Of a stretch of 64,000 nucleotides of DNA, positions 52,762 to 60,964 are shown piece by piece. The translations under genes and the position numbers were made by a program. The DNA is from Marinicauda salina (GTDB lineage: Bacteria; Pseudomonadota; Alphaproteobacteria; Caulobacterales; Maricaulaceae), in assembly GCF_003122085.1 (NCBI RefSeq), contig NZ_QEXV01000001.1:1-64000 (forward strand). Direction: 5' to 3'. Below the pieces are notes generated by a model. That model saw only the letters and a list, made by a program, of their open reading frames with translations, was not told the origin of the DNA and made no database searches. Positions within the stretch are counted from its first letter, which is position 1. The number at the start of each line of letters is the position of its first letter.

Positions 52762-53460
52762 TCACGCCTCCTCGGCGATCTCCACGAGGCGATGGGGCTT
52801 GAGGATGACGAGACGGCTCGAGCGCCGGCCCTCGAGGATGCCTTCCTCGATCCACGCCGAGAGGGTGCGGCTGACGGTGTGCAGGGTCGTGCCCGTCATC
52901 TCGGCGAGATCCTGGCGCGCGACCGGGAACGGGATCTCGACCCCGACCTCCGTCTTCCGGCCCGACTGGCCGGCGATGCGCAGAATGGCGCCCGCGATGC
53001 GGCGCTCGACCTGCTGGGTCGCGACCTGCTGCAGGCGCTCCTGCAATTCCTCGATGCGTCCGCCCATCATGCCCATGGCCTTGCTGGCGAGGACGGGATG
53101 GTCCTGCATCAGCGCGGTCATCCGCGCCGCGCTCCAGGCCAGCACGCGGGTCTCCTCCACTGCAAGCGGCGTGGCCGGATAGGGCACGCCGCGGAACACC
53201 GCCACCGAGCCGACGAGGTCGCCGGGGCCCATGAATCGGAGCACCACGTTCTTGCCTTCCGGCGTCGTCTGGTCGAGGCGCAGCCGCCCCCAGGCGACGA
53301 CGAAGTGATGCGTCGCTTCGTCGCCCTGCTGAAACAGGGTTTCGCCCTTATCCAGTGCCCGAACCGACGCGCCCTCCGCGGCGTCCTCGATGGCGGCGCG
53401 CTCGAGCCCGCTGAAGAAGTTGGAGCGTTCGAGCACCGCGGTCCGGGCGGAGGCGTCCAT
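52762..53460 (-). CDS. nnrR: Crp/Fnr-family regulator, NnrR/Dnr type
   Basis: A 232-residue regulator. The N-terminal cyclic-nucleotide-like beta roll (about 20-115) is followed by a long dimer helix and a winged helix-turn-helix with LAEMTGTTLHTVSRTLSAW near residue 185. There are no FNR-type cysteines, so it is not an Fe-S oxygen sensor. The gene content and TTGCG-N4-CGCAA boxes fit the NO-responsive NnrR/Dnr group. I chose the ATG at 53458-53460, which has CAGGAA upstream; an in-frame ATG at 53496 would overlap the promoter region. It is divergent from hemN across 95 bp. Confidence 0.85.
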   Translation of the reverse strand: MDASARTAVLERSNFFSGLERAAIEDAAEGASVRALDKGETLFQQGDEATHHFVVAWGRLRLDQTTPEGKNVVLRFMGPGDLVGSVAVFRGVPYPATPLAVEETRVLAWSAARMTALMQDHPVLASKAMGMMGGRIEELQERLQQVATQQVERRIAGAILRIAGQSGRKTEVGVEIPFPVARQDLAEMTGTTLHTVSRTLSAWIEEGILEGRRSSRLVILKPHRLVEIAEEA

Positions 53461-53506
53461 CGGGAGGTTCCTGCAACTGCGCGCGGCGGCGGTCATTTCC
53501 GCATTC

Positions 53507-53520
53507 TTGCGTTACCGCAA
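53507..53520 (+). promoter_or_regulatory. NNR/Dnr-type box between nnrR and hemN
   Basis: TTGCG-TTAC-CGCAA is a perfect palindrome. Towards hemN, TAGAGG (53543-53548) lies exactly 22 bp on, where a -10 is expected. Transcription would begin at about the hemN ATG. Towards nnrR no -10 is seen at that spacing, so effects there would need a different geometry. Confidence 0.72.
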
Positions 53521-53555
53521 ATCGCCGCGCGCGCCAAACGGGTAGAGGGCTGCGC

Positions 53556-54893
53556 ATGAGACACGACATCATCCTCGCCCGCGCCGACGCGCGCGTGCCC
53601 CGCTACACCAGCTACCCGACCGCGCCGCACTTCAGCGCCGACATCGGTCCGGACCGCTACGCCGGCTGGCTGGGCGAACTCGACCCGCAACAGCCGGTCT
53701 CGCTCTATCTCCACGTGCCGTTCTGCCGGAGCATGTGCTGGTATTGCGGCTGTCATACCAAGGCCACGCGGCGGGCCGAGCCCGTCGACGCCTACGCCGC
53801 CGTGCTCCTCGACGAGATCGAGCTGGTCGCCGGGCGCCTGCCCGCGCGCATGAAAGTGAGCCACATCCACTGGGGCGGCGGCAGCCCGACCTATCTCGCG
53901 CCGGCGCGCTTCGTGGAGATCATGGACCGGCTGCGCGCCCGCTTCGACGTGCTGGCCGACGCCGAGATCGCCGTCGAGGTCGACCCGCGCATCTTCTCCG
54001 GATCGATGGCCTCGGCCTTCCGCAGCGCCGGCGTCACCCGCGCCAGCCTCGGCGTGCAGACTTTCGATCCCGAGGTCCAGAAGGCCGTCAACCGGGTCCA
54101 GGACTACGAGTTGGTCGCCGACTGCGTCGAGCGCCTGCGGGCGGCCGGCGTCGATGCGTTCAACATGGACCTCATCTACGGCCTGCCGCTTCAGACCGAG
54201 GCGAACTGCCGCGACAGCGCGCGCAAGGCGCTCTCGCTCGGCCCGGATCGCTTCTCGGTGTTCGGCTACGCCCACGTGCCCCACATGAAGCCGCACCAGA
54301 AGATGATCAGCGAGGACGCGCTGCCCGGCCCGGCCGAGCGGCTCGCCCAGGCCGACGCCATCGCCGAGGAGCTGGTCGCCGGCGGGCAGGAGCCGATCGG
54401 GCTGGATCACTTCGCCCGCCGCGGCGACGCCCTCGCGCAGGCCCTGCACGACGGCTCCATCCGCCGCAACTTTCAGGGCTACACCACCGACGCCGCCCCG
54501 GCGATCATCGGGTTCGGATCCTCGGCGATCGGCTGGCTGCCGCAGGGCTATGTCCAGAACACGCCGATGACTCACGACTGGGAGCGCCGCGTGCTGGAGG
54601 GCCGGCTCCCGACCGCGCGCGGCTACGCCCTCACCGACGACGACCGCATGCGCCGGACGATCATCGAGCAGCTGATGTGCCGGCTCGAGGCCGACCCTGT
54701 CGCGATCGCGGCCGCCCACGGCCTGCCGGCGCCGGAGGCCGATCTCTCGGACTTTCTCCGGGACGGCGTGGTCGCCATGGACGGCTCGCGCATCGTGATC
54801 GACCCGACCTACCGCCCGCTCGCGCGCAGCGTCGCGGCGGCTTTCGACGCCCGCCTCGCGAACTCGACGGCGCGCCACGCGGTGGCCGTCTAG
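53556..54893 (+). CDS. hemN: Oxygen-independent coproporphyrinogen III oxidase
   Basis: This radical-SAM enzyme makes protoporphyrinogen IX without oxygen for haem synthesis. The 445-residue protein has the N-terminal YTSYPTAPHF motif of true HemN, the cluster CRSMCWYCGC (CxxxCxxC) near residues 55-62, GGGSPTYL near residue 108, and the C-terminal HemN domain. The length also fits HemN rather than the shorter HemW. GAGGG lies before the ATG. It supplies haem for NorZ and other haem proteins when oxygen is scarce. Confidence 0.95.
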   Translation: MRHDIILARADARVPRYTSYPTAPHFSADIGPDRYAGWLGELDPQQPVSLYLHVPFCRSMCWYCGCHTKATRRAEPVDAYAAVLLDEIELVAGRLPARMKVSHIHWGGGSPTYLAPARFVEIMDRLRARFDVLADAEIAVEVDPRIFSGSMASAFRSAGVTRASLGVQTFDPEVQKAVNRVQDYELVADCVERLRAAGVDAFNMDLIYGLPLQTEANCRDSARKALSLGPDRFSVFGYAHVPHMKPHQKMISEDALPGPAERLAQADAIAEELVAGGQEPIGLDHFARRGDALAQALHDGSIRRNFQGYTTDAAPAIIGFGSSAIGWLPQGYVQNTPMTHDWERRVLEGRLPTARGYALTDDDRMRRTIIEQLMCRLEADPVAIAAAHGLPAPEADLSDFLRDGVVAMDGSRIVIDPTYRPLARSVAAAFDARLANSTARHAVAV

Positions 54894-54922
54894 GCTCCGC
54901 GGCGCGGTTCAATCCTCCCGAT

Positions 54923-54964
54923 TTGCGCTGCCGCAACTCCGGCTCGCCGGGCTGCGGCTATCCG
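54923..54964 (+). promoter_or_regulatory. norZ promoter with NNR/Dnr box
   Basis: TTGCG-CTGC-CGCAA (54923-54936) is a perfect palindrome, and TATCCG (54959-54964) starts exactly 22 bp after it. This implies a start near 54971 and a leader of about 55 nt to norZ. Confidence 0.72.
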
Positions 54965-55025
54965 CAAGCACGGGCCGCTCTCCGGACGGGGGCGCGGCCG
55001 CACGTGCAAGCGGAGGGAGAAAACC

Positions 55026-57314
55026 ATGCAGGACCGCTCCATGAGAAAGATGGGCGTCATCCTGGTCGTGATACTGATCGCCTCGTTCAGCGTCCTGGGA
55101 TGGCTGGGCCGCGATCTGTACCGCCAGGCGCCGCCCATGCCCTCGGCCGTCGTCACGACGACCGGCGAAACCGTCTTCACCCGGGACGACATCCAGACCG
55201 GCCGTCAGGTCTACCAGTCGATGGGCGGCCAGCAGGTCGGCTCGATCTGGGGCCATGGCGGCTATCTCGCGCCGGACTGGTCGGCCGACTGGCTGCACCG
55301 GGAGGCGACGGCCCTGCTCGACGCCTGGGCGCAGGACGCCCACGGCGCGCCTTACGCCGGGCTCGACCCGGAGACGCAGGCCGGCCTGCAGCAGCGCCTG
55401 CAGTCCCAGCTTCGCGAGAACACCTACGACGCCGAGACCGGCGAGATCGTGATCACGCCGGAGCGCGCCGCCGCGATCGACGAGATCGCCGGTCACTATG
55501 TCTCGCTATTCGGCGACTCCCACGCGCTGGAATCGCTGCGCGAGGACTACGCCATCGCAAACGGCGCGATCCCCGATCCCGAGCGGCGCGAAGCGCTGAC
55601 CGCCTTCTTCTTCTGGGCGGCGTGGGCGACGGTCACCGAGCGGCCGGACGACACGGTCACCTACACCAATAACTGGCCGCACGAGCCGCTGGTGGGCAAC
55701 CAGCCGTCCGCCCCTAACGTGATGTGGTCGATCGCCAGCGTGATCCTGCTGATCGCCGGCATCGGCGCGCTCACCTGGTGGCACGCGGGGCGCAAGGAGG
55801 AGCCGGCGCCCACGCCCCCGGCGGAGGATCCGCTGTCGGCGCTCAAGCCGACGCCCTCGATGAAGGCGACCCGGAAATATTTCTGGACCGTGGTGGCGCT
55901 CTTCCTGGCGCAGATCTGCCTCGGCGCGATCACGGCTCACTATTCGGTCGAAGGCCACGATTTCTACGGCTTCCCGCTGTCGGAGATCCTGCCCTACGCG
56001 GTGACCCGGACCTGGCACACCCAGCTGGCGATCTTCTGGATCGCGACGGCCTGGCTGGCCACCGGTCTCTACCTCGCCCCGGCGCTCGGCGGCCGCGAGC
56101 CGAAATTCCAGAAGATCGGCGTCGACCTGCTGTACGGCGCGCTGCTCGTCGTGGTCGTGGGCTCGATGGCCGGCGAATGGCTGGCGGTCCAGCAATTCTT
56201 CGATCTCGACATGAATTTCTGGTTCGGCCACCAGGGCTGGGAATACGTCGATCTCGGCCGGTTCTGGCAGATCCTGCTCTTCGCGGGACTGATGATCTGG
56301 CTCGGGCTGATGGGCCGGGCGCTCTACCCCGCGCTCAAGCAGCCGGGCGAAGGTCAGCCCCTGACCGTGATCCTGTTCCTGTCGACGGTCGCCATCGGCC
56401 TGTTCTACGGGGCCGGGCTCACCTGGGGCCAGCACACCCACCTGTCGATGATCGAGTACTGGCGCTGGTGGGTCGTTCACCTGTGGGTCGAGGGCTTCTT
56501 CGAGGTCTTCGCCACCGCCGCCATCGCCCTGCTGCTGGTCAAGATGGGGCTGCTGCGCAACCGCACCGCCAATCACGCCGTGCTGTTCGCCACCATCATC
56601 TTCCTGACCGGCGGCGTGCTCGGCACGCTGCACCACCTCTACTTCTCGGGCGCCACCACGCCGACGCTCGCCATCGGCGCGGTGTTCTCCGCGCTGGAGG
56701 TCGTGCCGCTGGCCCTCATCGGCCACGAGGCGCTGGAGAACTATCGCATGACCAAGGCGGCGAAATGGGTCCAGGCCTATAAGTGGCCGATCATGTTCTT
56801 CGTCGCGGTGGCGTTCTGGAACCTGGTCGGCGCCGGCCTGCTCGGCTTCCTGATCAACCCGCCGGTCTCGCTGTTCTACGTGCAGGGCCTCAACCTGACC
56901 GCCACGCACGGCCACGCCGCCCTGTTCGGCGTCTACGGCCTGCTCGGCATCGGCCTGATGATGTTCTGCCTGCGCGGCCTGTTCGCGCGGGAGGGCTGGT
57001 CGGACCGCCTGGCCGGATGGAGCTTCTGGCTGCTCAATGCGGGGCTGACGATGATGGTGTTCATGAGCCTGTTCCCGGTCGGGATCATCCAGGCCCACGC
57101 CTCCATCACCGAGGGCCTGTGGTACGCCCGCTCGGCCGAGGTGCTGCAGTCGGAGCTCATCCACTTCTTCGTGTGGATGCGGGTGCCCGGCGACATCGTG
57201 TTCAGCATCGGCGCGGCCGTGCTGGCGGTGTTTGTCGCCCGCCTGGCCTGGACCGGCTTCCGCCGGAGACGGGTCGGGGCCGAGACGCCTCCGCTCGGCG
57301 CGCCGGCCGAGTAA
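55026..57314 (+). CDS. norZ: Quinol-dependent nitric oxide reductase (qNOR)
   Basis: qNOR reduces two NO to N2O using quinol. The 762-residue single chain has one helix near residues 10-30, a periplasmic cytochrome-c-like domain without a haem-binding CxxCH (about 40-230), and the 12-helix NorB core. Key residues are in TWHTQLAIFW near residue 337, WVEGFFEVFATA near 487 and HHLYFSGA near 535. The fused N-terminal domain and absence of norC separate it from cNOR. GGAGGGAG precedes the ATG. It is activated by an NNR-type box upstream. Confidence 0.95.
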   Translation: MQDRSMRKMGVILVVILIASFSVLGWLGRDLYRQAPPMPSAVVTTTGETVFTRDDIQTGRQVYQSMGGQQVGSIWGHGGYLAPDWSADWLHREATALLDAWAQDAHGAPYAGLDPETQAGLQQRLQSQLRENTYDAETGEIVITPERAAAIDEIAGHYVSLFGDSHALESLREDYAIANGAIPDPERREALTAFFFWAAWATVTERPDDTVTYTNNWPHEPLVGNQPSAPNVMWSIASVILLIAGIGALTWWHAGRKEEPAPTPPAEDPLSALKPTPSMKATRKYFWTVVALFLAQICLGAITAHYSVEGHDFYGFPLSEILPYAVTRTWHTQLAIFWIATAWLATGLYLAPALGGREPKFQKIGVDLLYGALLVVVVGSMAGEWLAVQQFFDLDMNFWFGHQGWEYVDLGRFWQILLFAGLMIWLGLMGRALYPALKQPGEGQPLTVILFLSTVAIGLFYGAGLTWGQHTHLSMIEYWRWWVVHLWVEGFFEVFATAAIALLLVKMGLLRNRTANHAVLFATIIFLTGGVLGTLHHLYFSGATTPTLAIGAVFSALEVVPLALIGHEALENYRMTKAAKWVQAYKWPIMFFVAVAFWNLVGAGLLGFLINPPVSLFYVQGLNLTATHGHAALFGVYGLLGIGLMMFCLRGLFAREGWSDRLAGWSFWLLNAGLTMMVFMSLFPVGIIQAHASITEGLWYARSAEVLQSELIHFFVWMRVPGDIVFSIGAAVLAVFVARLAWTGFRRRRVGAETPPLGAPAE

Positions 57315-57342
57315 GGCGCCGCCGGCGGCCGGACCAAGCGGC

Positions 57343-57370
57343 GGATCCCGGAGCTCCGGCTCCGGGATCC
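57343..57370. terminator. Hairpin after norZ, weak terminator
   Basis: A perfect 12-bp stem (GGATCCCGGAGC with GCTCCGGGATCC, loop TCCG) starts 28 bp past norZ. Only GTT follows, so it may weaken rather than stop transcription or may stabilise the norZ mRNA. Confidence 0.5.
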
Positions 57371-57397
57371 GTTCCGCATCGTGATATGAAGGACGCC

Positions 57398-57760
57398 ATG
57401 CCCGTTCGTCGCGCCGTCTTCGCCGCCATCGGCCTCGCCCTGGTTCCGCTGGGCGCGGCGGGACTGGTGCTGCCGCTGCTGCCGGGCACGCCGATCCTCA
57501 TCGTCGCGGCGGCCTGCCTGGCGCGCGCCTCGCCCCGGCTCGAGGCCTGGCTGGTCGATCATCCGCGGCTGGGGCCCGGCGTGCGGGCCTGGCGCGAGCG
57601 CGGCGCCATCCCGCGCAACGCCAAGCGCGTCGCGCTGCCGGTCATGGCGGTCTCGGGCCTGATCGCGGCTGCGTCGAGCGCCCCGCTCTTCGCGAAGCTG
57701 ATCGCCGTCGTCGCGCTTGCAGCGGCCGGGCTCTGGGTCTGGTCGCGCCCGGAGGCGTGA
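57398..57760 (+). CDS. DUF454 (YbaN-like) membrane protein
   Basis: A 120-residue inner-membrane protein with helices near residues 7-40 (AAIGLALVPLGAAGLVLPLLPG) and near 80-115. The LPLLPGTPILIVAAACLARASPRLEAWLVDHPRLG block is the DUF454 signature. Its function is unknown. GAAGG lies 5 nt before the ATG at 57398; an in-frame ATG 12 nt earlier has none. It follows norZ after the hairpin and converges with nsrR after 4 bp. Confidence 0.85.
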   Translation: MPVRRAVFAAIGLALVPLGAAGLVLPLLPGTPILIVAAACLARASPRLEAWLVDHPRLGPGVRAWRERGAIPRNAKRVALPVMAVSGLIAAASSAPLFAKLIAVVALAAAGLWVWSRPEA

Positions 57761-57764
57761 CGCC

Positions 57765-58208
57765 TCAATCGCGATCGGGAAGCGCCAGCAGGCGCGCCAG
57801 CTTGTCGCGCCTGGTGGATATCTCGGCGAGCGTGACCTCGTCGAGCACGCCCAGATAGGCGTCGACGGCGCGCTTGAGCACGCCGATCAGCCCGCACGCC
57901 GGGGTGATGACACAGCGGTTCTCCGCCGGCTTGAAGCACTCGGCCTGGGCGAAGCCTTCCTCCATCACGCGCACCACGTCGCCGACCACGATCTCCTCGG
58001 CCGGACGAGCCAGCCGCAGCCCCCCGCCGCGGCCGCGCACGGTCTCGATGAAGCCGTGTTCGCCGAGCTTGCGCACGATCTTCATCAGGTGATTGCGCGA
58101 AATCCCGTAACCCGCGGCGATCTGCTCGATCGTGCAGCGTTCGTCAGGCTGAACCGCGGCGTAGATGAGTACGCGCAGCGCATAATCCGTATGGGCGGTC
58201 AGCCGCAT
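57765..58208 (-). CDS. nsrR: NO-sensing Rrf2-family repressor
   Basis: A 147-residue Rrf2 regulator. A winged helix (HTDYALRVLIYAAVQ, then GISRNHLMKIVRKL near residue 36) reads DNA. Three cysteines in CFKPAENRCVITPACG (near residues 91-105) match the Fe-S ligands of NsrR, so NO would destroy the cluster and lift repression. It is divergent from nrdD, and an NsrR-like site covers the nrdD promoter. IscR and RsrR have other cysteine spacing. Confidence 0.87.
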   Translation of the reverse strand: MRLTAHTDYALRVLIYAAVQPDERCTIEQIAAGYGISRNHLMKIVRKLGEHGFIETVRGRGGGLRLARPAEEIVVGDVVRVMEEGFAQAECFKPAENRCVITPACGLIGVLKRAVDAYLGVLDEVTLAEISTRRDKLARLLALPDRD

Positions 58209-58288
58209 CGCTTCGCTCGCTTCTTCGCTGCAGGCCGCTCCCCGATAACGCGACCATCGGGGCGGAGCCAGAGAAATCCAAGATCGGG

Positions 58289-58317
58289 TTCACAAAGAGG
58301 TATATATTGTGCATCTT
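58289..58317 (+). promoter_or_regulatory. nrdD promoter filled by an NsrR-like site
   Basis: TTCACA (58289-58294) is a near-consensus -35, and CATCTT (58312-58317) lies 17 bp on as -10. Bases 58295-58317 form a 23-bp imperfect palindrome with arms AAGAGG and GTGCATCTT. These match known NsrR sites (AAGATGCAT arms), the right arm almost perfectly. A bound NsrR would block the promoter. The site is also about 90 bp upstream of nsrR. Confidence 0.62.
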
Positions 58318-58359
58318 TTTTGCGGACACACCACCCCTTGATTCGAGATGGAGATGACG

Positions 58360-60270
58360 ATGCTCGACGGCCCCCTCTCTCGCGACGCCGACCCCGACGT
58401 CCCGACGCCTTCGCCAGACACCCGGACAACCATCGACGTCGCCCAGGCCGTCGAGGAATACGTCGGCCGCGCCGACTGGCGCATCAAGGCGAACGCCAAC
58501 CAGGGCTATTCGCTGGGCGGGCTCATCCTGAACGTCTCGGGCAAGGTCATCGCCAACTACTGGCTCGACCACGTCTACCCGGCCGCGATCGGGCGGGCCC
58601 ATCGCGAGGCCGACCTGCACATCCACGATCTCGACATGCTGTCGGGATACTGCGCCGGCTGGTCGCTGCGCACGCTGCTCAACGAGGGGCTCAACGGGGT
58701 GCCCGAGAAGGCCGAGGGCGGCCCGCCGAAGCACTTCACCTCGGCGCTCGGCCAAGCGGTGAACTTCCTGGGCGCGTTGCAGAACGAGTGGGCCGGCGCC
58801 CAGGCCTTCTCCAGCTTCGACACCTACATGGCGGCCTATGTCCGGTCCGACGGGCTCGACTACGCCCAGGTGCGCCAGGGGCTCCAGGAGTTCGTCCACT
58901 CGCTGAACGTGCCGTCGCGCTGGGGCACGCAGACGCCCTTCACCAATCTCACCTTCGACTGGGTCTGCCCCGAGGACCTGCGCGACCAGACGCCGCTCAT
59001 CGGCGGCGAGGAGGCCGACTTCGCCTATGGCGACCTCCAGGCCGAGATGGACATGATCAACCGCGCCTTCATCGAGGTGATGTGCGAGGGCGACGCGCGC
59101 GGGCGCGTCTTCACCTTCCCGATCCCGACCTACAACATCACCGAGGACTTTCCCTGGGAGAGCGAGAACGCCCAGCGGCTGTTCGAGATGACCGCGAAGT
59201 ACGGGCTGCCCTACTTCCAGAACTTCATCAATTCCGACATGAAGCCCGGCCAGGTGCGCTCGATGTGCTGCCGGCTGCAGCTGGACCTGCGCGAGCTGAT
59301 GAAGCGCGGCAACGGGCTGTTCGGCTCGGCGGAGCAGACCGGTTCGATCGGCGTGGTCACCGTCAACTGCGCCCGGCTCGGCCATCGCTTCGCCGGCGAC
59401 TGGGACGGACTGATCGCCGAGCTCGACCGCCTGCTCGAGCTCGGCCGCGACAGCCTCGAGATCAAGCGCGTCTTCATCCAGCGCCTGATGGACCAGGGGC
59501 TGTTCCCCTACACCCGGCGGTATCTCGGCACGCTCAGGAACCACTTCTCGACGCTCGGGGTGAACGGGCTCAACGAGATGGTTCGCAACTTCACCGGCGA
59601 CGCCCACGACATCACCACGCCGGAAGGCGAGGCGATGGCGCTCGACCTGCTCGACCATGTCCGCGGCCGCATGGTCGAGTTCCAGGAGGCGACCGGCCAC
59701 ATGTACAATCTCGAGGCGACGCCGGCCGAGGGCACGACCTACCGCTTCGCCAAGGAGGACCTGAAGCGCTTCCCGGACATCCTCCAGGCGGGCTTCGAGG
59801 GCGCGCCCTACTACACCAACTCCTCGCAGCTGCCCGTCGGCCACACCGACGACCCCTTCGAGGCGCTCACCCGCCAGGACGCGCTGCAGACGAAGTACAC
59901 CGGCGGCACCGTCCTGCACCTCTACATGAGCGAGAAGCTGTCCTCGGCGGCGGCCTGCCGGACCCTAGTGAAGAACGCGCTGTCGCGCTTCCGCCTGCCC
60001 TACATCACGGCCACGCCGACCTTCTCGATCTGCCCGACGCACGGCTATCTCGCCGGCGAGCACCACCACTGTCCCAGGTGCGACGCCGAAGCGGAGGCGC
60101 GGCTACCCGAGGGCGCCGCGCTGGCCGAGGAGGACCGTCAGCCCTGCGAGGTCTGGACCCGGGTCATGGGCTATCACCGGCCGGTCTCGGCCTTCAATCC
60201 AGGCAAGCGGAGCGAGCATGAGGAGCGCACCCACTTCGAGGAGCGCCGCGCCGGTCTCGCCGCCGCGTGA
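58360..60270 (+). CDS. nrdD: Anaerobic ribonucleoside-triphosphate reductase (class III)
   Basis: This oxygen-independent glycyl-radical enzyme makes deoxynucleotides. The 636-residue protein has the ATP-cone-free core. The C-terminal zinc site is CPTHGYLAGEHHHCPRC and the glycyl radical is in RVMGYHRPVSAFNPGK near residue 603. The start is probably 58360 (GGAG 6 nt upstream); two ATGs 6 and 12 nt earlier are in frame. nrdG begins inside its last 53 bases, so both are translated together. Its promoter is covered by an NsrR-like site. Confidence 0.94.
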   Translation: MLDGPLSRDADPDVPTPSPDTRTTIDVAQAVEEYVGRADWRIKANANQGYSLGGLILNVSGKVIANYWLDHVYPAAIGRAHREADLHIHDLDMLSGYCAGWSLRTLLNEGLNGVPEKAEGGPPKHFTSALGQAVNFLGALQNEWAGAQAFSSFDTYMAAYVRSDGLDYAQVRQGLQEFVHSLNVPSRWGTQTPFTNLTFDWVCPEDLRDQTPLIGGEEADFAYGDLQAEMDMINRAFIEVMCEGDARGRVFTFPIPTYNITEDFPWESENAQRLFEMTAKYGLPYFQNFINSDMKPGQVRSMCCRLQLDLRELMKRGNGLFGSAEQTGSIGVVTVNCARLGHRFAGDWDGLIAELDRLLELGRDSLEIKRVFIQRLMDQGLFPYTRRYLGTLRNHFSTLGVNGLNEMVRNFTGDAHDITTPEGEAMALDLLDHVRGRMVEFQEATGHMYNLEATPAEGTTYRFAKEDLKRFPDILQAGFEGAPYYTNSSQLPVGHTDDPFEALTRQDALQTKYTGGTVLHLYMSEKLSSAAACRTLVKNALSRFRLPYITATPTFSICPTHGYLAGEHHHCPRCDAEAEARLPEGAALAEEDRQPCEVWTRVMGYHRPVSAFNPGKRSEHEERTHFEERRAGLAAA

Positions 60271-60964
60271 GGCGCCGGGGTTGAGGGTCGGCGGCTTCGA
60301 ACCGTTCTCGACCCTCGACTTTCCCGGCCGGCTGGCCGCCGTGGTGTTCTGCCAGGGCTGCCCGCTGGCCTGCGGCTACTGCCACAACCCGGACCTGATC
60401 CCGGCGACGGCGGAACGCCTGATCGACTTCGACTCCGTCCTGGCGCGTCTCGAGGCGCGCCGGGACTTTCTCGAGGCGGTCGTGTTCAGCGGCGGCGAGC
60501 CGCTCGCCCAGGCGGCGCTGGCGCCGGCGATCGAGGCGGTGAAGGCCCGCGGCTTCGCCGTGGCGCTGCACACCGCCGTGACCGCGCCGGCGCTGCTCGA
60601 CCGCGTGCTCGCGCATGTCGACTGGGTCGGCTTCGACGTGAAGGCGCCCTTCGACCGCTACGACCCGGTGACCGGCGTCGCGAAGGCGGGTCCGAAGGCG
60701 CGCGCGAGCCTGGAGCGTCTCGCCGCCTCGGGCGTTCCCTTCGAGGCGCGCACGACGGTCTGGCCGGTCGCGCTGGACGCCGACGACATACGCGCGATCG
60801 CGTTTGCGCTGCAGCAACTCGGCGTGCGCCGCTACGTGCTTCAAGAGACGCGGACCGCCGACCGCCGGCCTTGGCCGGGCGGGTCGGCGATCGACGACGC
60901 CGCCCTCCTCGACGAGGTCGGCGCGATGTTCGACGAGTTCGAGGTGCGCCGTGCTGAAAGCTGA
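60218..60964 (+). CDS. nrdG: Anaerobic RNR activating protein (radical SAM)
   Basis: NrdG generates the glycyl radical of NrdD with S-adenosylmethionine. The 248-residue protein has the radical-SAM cluster CPLACGYC (CxxxCxxC) near residues 47-54 and VVFSGGEPL near residue 89. It overlaps nrdD by 53 bp, and GGAG lies before its ATG. It is longer than the ~154-residue E. coli NrdG and closer to the larger pyruvate-formate-lyase-activase-like class. It also overlaps the start of nnrS by 14 bp. Confidence 0.92.
   Translation: MRSAPTSRSAAPVSPPREAPGLRVGGFEPFSTLDFPGRLAAVVFCQGCPLACGYCHNPDLIPATAERLIDFDSVLARLEARRDFLEAVVFSGGEPLAQAALAPAIEAVKARGFAVALHTAVTAPALLDRVLAHVDWVGFDVKAPFDRYDPVTGVAKAGPKARASLERLAASGVPFEARTTVWPVALDADDIRAIAFALQQLGVRRYVLQETRTADRRPWPGGSAIDDAALLDEVGAMFDEFEVRRAES

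Noticed and set aside
57343-57370. Strong terminator between norZ and the DUF454 gene
   Set aside because: The stem is good, but the T-run is missing. It is listed only as a weak hairpin.
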